Shown piece by piece: positions 59,787 through 64,000 of a stretch of DNA of 64,000 bases (within the stretch, counting starts at the first letter, position 1; each line of letters starts with the position of its first letter). A program made the position numbers and the translations under genes. The notes beneath the pieces are model-generated. The model worked only from the letters and a program-made list of their open reading frames with translations, was not told the DNA's origin and made no database searches. The DNA comes from Comamonas phosphati (GTDB lineage: Bacteria > Pseudomonadota > Gammaproteobacteria > Burkholderiales > Burkholderiaceae_C): contig NZ_BMEU01000021.1 in the NCBI RefSeq assembly GCF_014637085.1, positions 19,283-83,282 of the forward strand, written 5' to 3'.

Positions 59787-59987
59787 ATGACACTGCTTAC
59801 ACCTCTTGTGCTCGTGGCCGCGGCTGCAGCGCTTACGGCCTGCGACAGGAACAAGGCGCCCGCGCCGCAGATGAATCCGCCGGCATCCTCGAGCGGGGCC
59901 AATGTGCCGCCCGCGCAGACGCCCGCAGAGCCGCCATCCGGTGCCATGCCCAAGCCGCAGAGCGGTACGGGCAACAGCCGGCCATAG
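59787..59987 (+). CDS. Small Pro-rich lipoprotein
   Basis: 66 residues. MTLLTPLVLVAAAAALTAC is a lipoprotein signal ending in LTAC. The mature part is Pro/Ala/Ser-rich (NKAPAPQMNPPASSSGA) without structure signals. GGAAG precedes the ATG. Probably a small outer-membrane lipoprotein; function unknown. A tandem GGCCATAGCC lies at its stop codon. Confidence 0.65.
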   Translation: MTLLTPLVLVAAAAALTACDRNKAPAPQMNPPASSSGANVPPAQTPAEPPSGAMPKPQSGTGNSRP

Positions 59988-60462
59988 CCGGCCATAGCCG
60001 GGAAGATGCGCCGCTTCGGCCAACGCATGCTGTGGTGATGGCAGCAGCAGGGCAATCGCGTCGAATTCCACGTCAAATCAATGCGATATATGCACGCCGC
60101 CAGTGGCAGAGGCCGGGCCGAGACCCGGCCTCTGTCGCTGAAGGTGCACGCCCAAGGGAGTTCAGGTACTGCCTTGTGTTTACTGAGGGTTAGATGCGAT
60201 TGCCCTGATGGCAGCAGTCATTTGCTGCTTATTTGATAGCTATCAGGGTCGCATACATAATATTTTCCATCTGAAAACCCATTGATTGTTGCGCTAAACA
60301 TGAGAAATTTGCTATTCATAAAATAGCGATAGTCATCTTTGGCGGTGCATGGCTGCTGAACGCGCGATACTTGCGGGCTGGGCCGGGCCTTGCTGCAAGT
60401 GCCCGGCATTTTGCTGGCCTTTACAGGGCCGTAGGCGATCCAAGCCGTGCGGCCCCGGTTTC
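59988..60462. other. Intergenic region upstream of cobT
   Basis: About 475 bp. It holds an AT-rich patch at 60,210-60,350 with TTTGATAGCTATCAGG, a short palindrome, and a hairpin CTATT.../...AATAG around 60,311-60,328. No cobalamin-riboswitch box was recognised. An alternative upstream start for cobT at 60,349 is open but gives a non-homologous extension. Confidence 0.35.
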
Positions 60463-61611
60463 ATGACGCGTGCTCACACCTCCGACTCTTTCGATCCCCT
60501 GGCGGCCGCTCCTGCGGCTTTGTGGAATTGCCCGGCCGTACCGCTGCTGGACGACGCGGACCTTGCCGCGCGCGTACAGCACAAGCTCGATTTCAAGACC
60601 AAGCCGGTGGGCTCCCTGGGCCAGCTGGAAAAGCTGGCGCTGCGCCTGGCCTGCATCCTGGGCACGGAAGCGCCGCGGCTGCAGGCGCCGCAGATGCTGG
60701 TGTTCGCGGCCGACCACGGCCTGGCGGCGCGTGGCGTATCGGCCTATCCGGTCGATGTGACCTGGCAGATGGTGGAGAACTTCCTGGCCGGCGGTGCCGC
60801 GGTGAGCGTGCTGTCGCGCCAGCACGGCATCGCGCTCAATGTGGTGGACTGCGGCGTGGCGCGCGATTTCGCGCCGCGCGAGCAGGACCCCGCGCACAAG
60901 CTGCCCCAGGCGGGCCAGCCGCGCCTGTGGCGCCGCAAGGTGGCCTATGGCACGCAGGACTGCAGCGTGGGCCCGGCCATGACGGCCGAGCAATGCCAGC
61001 TGGCGCTGCGCAACGGTGCGGAGCTGCTCAAAAAGCTGCCCGGCAATGCCTTGCTGCTGGGCGAGATGGGCATAGGCAATACTTCCAGCGCCTCGCTGCT
61101 GCTGGCGCGCCTGTGCAACGAACCCATAGAGCAGGTGACAGGCGCGGGCACGGGACTGGATGCCCAGGGCCTGGCCCGCAAGGTGGCCGTGCTGCGGCAG
61201 GTGCTGGAGTTCCACGCCGCAGTGCAGGAGCCACTGCAGGTGCTGGCCGCCATGGGCGGGCTGGAAATCGCCACCATGGCGGGCGCGGTACTGCAGGCGG
61301 CCAGCGAAGGGCGCGTCATCGTGGTCGACGGCTTCATCACCACGGCTGCCGTGCTGGTCGCCAGCCGCCTGCAACCCGCGGTGCTGCAGCGCTGCGTGTT
61401 TGCCCATCGCTCGGGCGAGCCCGGCCATGCGCGCATGCTGGCCCACTTGCAGGCGAGTCCGCAGAGCCAGCCGCTGCTCGATCTGCAGATGCGCCTGGGC
61501 GAAGGTTCGGGTGCGGCACTGGCCTGGCCCTTGCTCGTCTCGGCCTGTGCGGTGCTGGGCGAGATGGCGAGTTTCGAGTCGGCGGGCGTCGAAGGCGCGT
61601 CAGCGCATTGA
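60463..61611 (+). CDS. cobT: Nicotinate-nucleotide--dimethylbenzimidazole phosphoribosyltransferase
   Basis: Activates the lower ligand of cobalamin as alpha-ribazole phosphate. 382 residues. KTKPVGSLGQLEKLA and VFAADHGLAARGVSAYP form the substrate pocket. LLGEMGIGNTSSASLLLA, AMGGLEIATMAGAVL and IVVDGFITTAAVLVA follow. The catalytic Glu lies in LGEGSGAALAWPLL near the C-terminus. It is a single cob gene; the rest of the pathway is not in the window. Start at MTRAHTSDSF. Confidence 0.95.
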   Translation: MTRAHTSDSFDPLAAAPAALWNCPAVPLLDDADLAARVQHKLDFKTKPVGSLGQLEKLALRLACILGTEAPRLQAPQMLVFAADHGLAARGVSAYPVDVTWQMVENFLAGGAAVSVLSRQHGIALNVVDCGVARDFAPREQDPAHKLPQAGQPRLWRRKVAYGTQDCSVGPAMTAEQCQLALRNGAELLKKLPGNALLLGEMGIGNTSSASLLLARLCNEPIEQVTGAGTGLDAQGLARKVAVLRQVLEFHAAVQEPLQVLAAMGGLEIATMAGAVLQAASEGRVIVVDGFITTAAVLVASRLQPAVLQRCVFAHRSGEPGHARMLAHLQASPQSQPLLDLQMRLGEGSGAALAWPLLVSACAVLGEMASFESAGVEGASAH

Positions 61612-61665
61612 ACTGGCGGCTTGATGCAGACGGACGGCGAGCCAGCGGCGAAGCCTTGACCGTTA

Positions 61666-62304
61666 TCAGGGCGCCGGCGTCTTGGGCGTGAAGTCGCAAT
61701 ATCGGGACACCACGCATTCCCAGCAGCGTGGCTTGCGCGCCTGGCAGACATAGCGGCCCAGCAGGATCAGCCAGTGGTGCGAGTCCACTGCGTATGCGTC
61801 GGGTACGCGCTTCATCAGCTGTTTTTCGACTTCCAGCGGGTTCCTGCCCGGCGCCAGGCCCGTGCGGTTGCCGACACGGAAGATATGCGTGTCCACGGCC
61901 ATGGTCGGCTCGCCGAAGGCCACGTTGAGCACCACATTGGCCGTCTTGCGGCCCACGCCCGGCAGGGCCTCCAGCGCCTCGCGCGTGCGCGGCACCTGGC
62001 CGCCGTGCAGTTCCACCAGCATGCGGCAGGTCTGCATCAGATGCTTGGCCTTGCTGCGGTACAGGCCTATGGTCTTGATATGGCTCTCCAGCCCTTCCAG
62101 GCCCAGGTCGAGAATGGCCTGCGGCGTATTGGCCACCGGAAACAGCTTGCGCGTGGCCTTGTTCACGCCCACGTCGGTCGCCTGGGCCGAAAGCAGCACG
62201 GCGGTGAGCAACTCGAACACCGTGGTGTATTCGAGTTCGGTCTGCGGAGAGGGGGTGGCCGCCTTGAGCGCGGCAAAAAATGGCTCTATATCGCGCTTGT
62301 TCAT
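61666..62304 (-). CDS. nth: Endonuclease III
   Basis: DNA glycosylase/AP lyase for oxidised pyrimidines. 212 residues. The helix-hairpin-helix LPGVGRKTANVVLN contains the catalytic Lys, and the catalytic Asp is in AVDTHIFRV. The C-terminal 4Fe-4S loop is complete, with C-x6-C-x2-C-x5-C in CQARKPRCWECVVSRYC. The start at MNKRDIEPFF matches the E. coli N-terminus (MNK). Divergent from the aminotransferase gene. Confidence 0.96.
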   Translation of the reverse strand: MNKRDIEPFFAALKAATPSPQTELEYTTVFELLTAVLLSAQATDVGVNKATRKLFPVANTPQAILDLGLEGLESHIKTIGLYRSKAKHLMQTCRMLVELHGGQVPRTREALEALPGVGRKTANVVLNVAFGEPTMAVDTHIFRVGNRTGLAPGRNPLEVEKQLMKRVPDAYAVDSHHWLILLGRYVCQARKPRCWECVVSRYCDFTPKTPAP

Positions 62305-62388
62305 TCCCGCATTGTCGCTGTGCGACGAGGTTGAATGCGCCAAAATGACAGACCTGCTGTTTTTGGCGTGCTTTTACCGTTTCACCAC

Positions 62389-63585
62389 ATGCAATTTGCC
62401 AACCGACTCGACAACGTAGAAACCTCTGCCATCCGCGAGCTGTTCAAGCTGCTGGGCAAGCCCGGCATCATCAGCTTCGCGGGCGGCTTCCCGGACAGTG
62501 CCATGTTCGACGTGGCCGGCATCAGCGCGGCCTCGGCCCTGGCCCTGCAGCAGGAGGCGGGCGCGGCATTGCAGTACGGCGCTACCGAAGGCTACCAGCC
62601 GCTGCGCGAACAGCTGTCGGCCTTCATGGCCGGCAAGAATGTGCCCGATGTGGCGCCCGAGCAGCTCATCGTGACCACGGGCAGCCAGCAGGCGCTGGAC
62701 CTGCTGGGCAAGACCATGGTGGGCGAAGGCGACAAGGTCATCGTCGAAGGCCCGACCTTCCTGGCCACCATCCAGTGCTTCCGCCTCTATGGCGCCGAAG
62801 TGATTTCCGCTCCGGTGGACGAGCACGGCGTCAAGACCGACGAGCTGGAAAAGCTGATCGCCGAACACCAGCCCAAGCTGGTCTACCTGATTCCGACCTT
62901 CGGCAATCCCAGCGGTGCCACGCTGAGCCTGGAGCGACGCAAGAAGGTGCTGGAGCTGGCCGTCAAGTACCGGACGCTGGTGGTGGAGGACGATCCCTAT
63001 GGCGACCTGTATTTCGACGAGGCGCCGCCGGCCAGCCTGCTGGCGCTGAGCCGCGACGTGCCCGGCAGCCGCGAGTGGCTGGCGCACTGCGGCTCGCTGT
63101 CCAAGGTGCTGAGCCCCGGCCTGCGCATAGGCTGGTTGATCGCCAACCCCGAACTGCTGGCCCGCGCCGTGATGTGCAAGCAGTTCAGCGATGCCCACAC
63201 CAGTACCTTTGCCCAGGCCACGGCGGCGCAATACCTGAAGTCGGGCGCCATGCCCCGGACGCTGGCCCATGTGCGCGAGGTCTATGCCAGGCGCGCCAAG
63301 GCCATGGGCGATGCGCTGCGCGAGCAGCTGGGCGATGCCGTGGAGTTCGTCCAGCCCCAGGGCGGACTGTTCCTGTGGGTGCGCCTGACGGGCGCGCGTG
63401 GCCAGCTGGACGATGCCGGCGTGCTGGCCAAGAAGGCCATCGAGCAAGGCGTGGCCTTTGTGCCCGGCACGCCGTTCTATGCGCAAAACCCCGACGGCGC
63501 GACGTTCCGCCTCTCGTTCGCCACGGCCGACGAGGACAAGATCCGCGAGGGCATTGCCCGCCTGGCCAAGGCGATGCGGCCATGA
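62389..63585 (+). CDS. PLP-dependent aminotransferase, class I/II (2-aminoadipate/valine-pyruvate-like)
   Basis: Fold-type I aminotransferase of 398 residues. GIISFAGGFPDSAMFD is the substrate-side N-terminus. TGSQQALDLLGKTMV, LVYLIPTFGNPSGATLS (Asn of the cofactor site) and VVEDDPYGDLYFDE come before the PLP-binding lysine in CGSLSKVLSPGLRIGW. The fold matches LysN/2-aminoadipate and MocR-associated aminotransferases, without an HTH domain. The substrate is not determined. The stop overlaps slyX (ATGA). Confidence 0.9.
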   Translation: MQFANRLDNVETSAIRELFKLLGKPGIISFAGGFPDSAMFDVAGISAASALALQQEAGAALQYGATEGYQPLREQLSAFMAGKNVPDVAPEQLIVTTGSQQALDLLGKTMVGEGDKVIVEGPTFLATIQCFRLYGAEVISAPVDEHGVKTDELEKLIAEHQPKLVYLIPTFGNPSGATLSLERRKKVLELAVKYRTLVVEDDPYGDLYFDEAPPASLLALSRDVPGSREWLAHCGSLSKVLSPGLRIGWLIANPELLARAVMCKQFSDAHTSTFAQATAAQYLKSGAMPRTLAHVREVYARRAKAMGDALREQLGDAVEFVQPQGGLFLWVRLTGARGQLDDAGVLAKKAIEQGVAFVPGTPFYAQNPDGATFRLSFATADEDKIREGIARLAKAMRP

Positions 63586-63803
63586 GCGGAGCACCCGCAG
63601 CCCTGCAGGAGCGCGTGACGGAGCTGGAGATCAAGGCCAGCTACACCGAGGATCTGCTGGAGCAGCTCAATATGACGATCTACCGCCAGCAGCAGCAGAT
63701 CGACCTGCTCGTCAACGAGGTGCGCGAGCTCAGGCGCCAGGTGCCCGAAGGCGGCCCGGGCGGGCCGCGCAACCTGCGCGACGAACTGCCGCCGCATTAC
63801 TAG
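63582..63803 (+). CDS. slyX: SlyX family protein
   Basis: 73-residue coiled-coil protein of unknown function. ERVTELEIKASYTEDLLEQLN and VYRQQQQIDLLVNEVRELRRQV-like heptads (quoted by part) plus the terminal LPPHY are the family marks. It overlaps the aminotransferase gene by 4 bp. The stop codon TAG is directly followed by the end of an insertion sequence. Confidence 0.93.
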   Translation: MSGAPAALQERVTELEIKASYTEDLLEQLNMTIYRQQQQIDLLVNEVRELRRQVPEGGPGGPRNLRDELPPHY

Positions 63804-64000
63804 GGCCTGTCATCAATCAATATCCCCTTTGGACTTGAAGGCCAAAGGCCCGAACCCAGGTGAAGTGGCATGACCAGAAGATATGCCATTAGCGATGGCC
63901 CATGGGAACGCATCAAAGACTTGCTGCCCGGCCAGGTGGGCCAACCAGGAGCGACTGCGCGTGACAACCGGCTGTTCATCGATGCGGTGCTCTACCGTTA
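63804..64000 (+). mobile_element. Left end of an IS5-family insertion sequence (cut by window end)
   Basis: The end GGCCTGTCATCAATCAAT follows the CTAG of the slyX stop region and precedes the transposase start by about 65 bp. This terminal sequence is typical in form for IS5-family inverted repeats. The right end is outside the window, so the inverted repeat and target duplication cannot be checked. Confidence 0.7.
63870..64000 (+). CDS. IS5-family transposase, N-terminal part
   Basis: The visible 43 codons read [21 protein letters not shown], here in part, then [16 protein letters not shown]. This is the N-terminal DUF4096-type domain found in IS5 (IS427/IS1031-like) transposases. GAAGTGG precedes the ATG weakly. 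The gene runs off the window. Confidence 0.85.
   Translation, partial: MTRRYAISDGPWERIKDLLPGQVGQPGATARDNRLFIDAVLYR

Noticed and set aside
60200-60462. Cobalamin riboswitch upstream of cobT
   Set aside because: No B12-box-like GCCACTG sequence or multi-helix arrangement could be found.

Overview
The window is GC-rich chromosomal DNA from a Burkholderiales bacterium, most likely family Comamonadaceae (Delftia/Comamonas/Acidovorax-like). The reasons are an EF-P with Arg32 next to its arginine rhamnosyltransferase EarP, two orphan Bug-type binding proteins, a cys operon carrying a DUF934 gene, two infA genes, and intergenic hairpin repeats that I recognise from this family. No search was run, so species is not assigned.

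Layout. Positions 1-15.9 kb hold core genes: a partial DUF349-like protein, rimO, efp/earP, a LysR-controlled acyl-CoA module (CoA-transferase, HMG-CoA lyase-like enzyme, two binding proteins), uvrC, pgsA, hupB, tRNA-Val, a candidate structured RNA, a PpiD-like chaperone and two tandem tRNA-His genes. From 15,854 to 22,138 an AT-richer integrative mobilizable element sits in the second tRNA-His gene. It is bounded by a 20-bp direct repeat and carries paired putative integrase arm sites at both ends, a tyrosine integrase, a hairpin resembling a MobV oriT, a MobV relaxase, a long stem-loop-rich non-coding tract with a triple repeat, an XRE regulator, a small membrane protein and a three-gene operon of unknown function built around two paralogous helical proteins. 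This element is the most novel part of the window.

Positions 22.1-29.6 kb hold a PAS-GAF-GGDEF-EAL protein and a tightly coupled operon that looks iron-regulated: di-haem peroxidase-like lipoprotein, porin, FMN-binding protein, ApbE flavin transferase and a four-helix membrane protein. Positions 29.6-41.3 kb hold tRNA-Pro, infA, psd, a flavoprotein/ferredoxin pair, the assimilatory sulfate operon (tauE-like, cysI, DUF934, cysH, cysD, cysN; all minus strand) and a CNNM/CorC-type transporter.

Positions 41.6-50.9 kb hold mnmC, a TRIC-family channel gene behind a tandem glycine riboswitch, yggX, a sulfate-binding protein, rlmD and small envelope proteins. Positions 51-59.4 kb are rich in iron and redox genes: a TonB siderophore receptor with a Fur-like box, a PepSY protein, an ECF sigma factor divergent from a ferritin-like/cytochrome c pair, a second infA, and a folE/oxidoreductase group. 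The window closes with cobT, nth, an aminotransferase, slyX and the left end of an IS5-family element that abuts the slyX stop codon.
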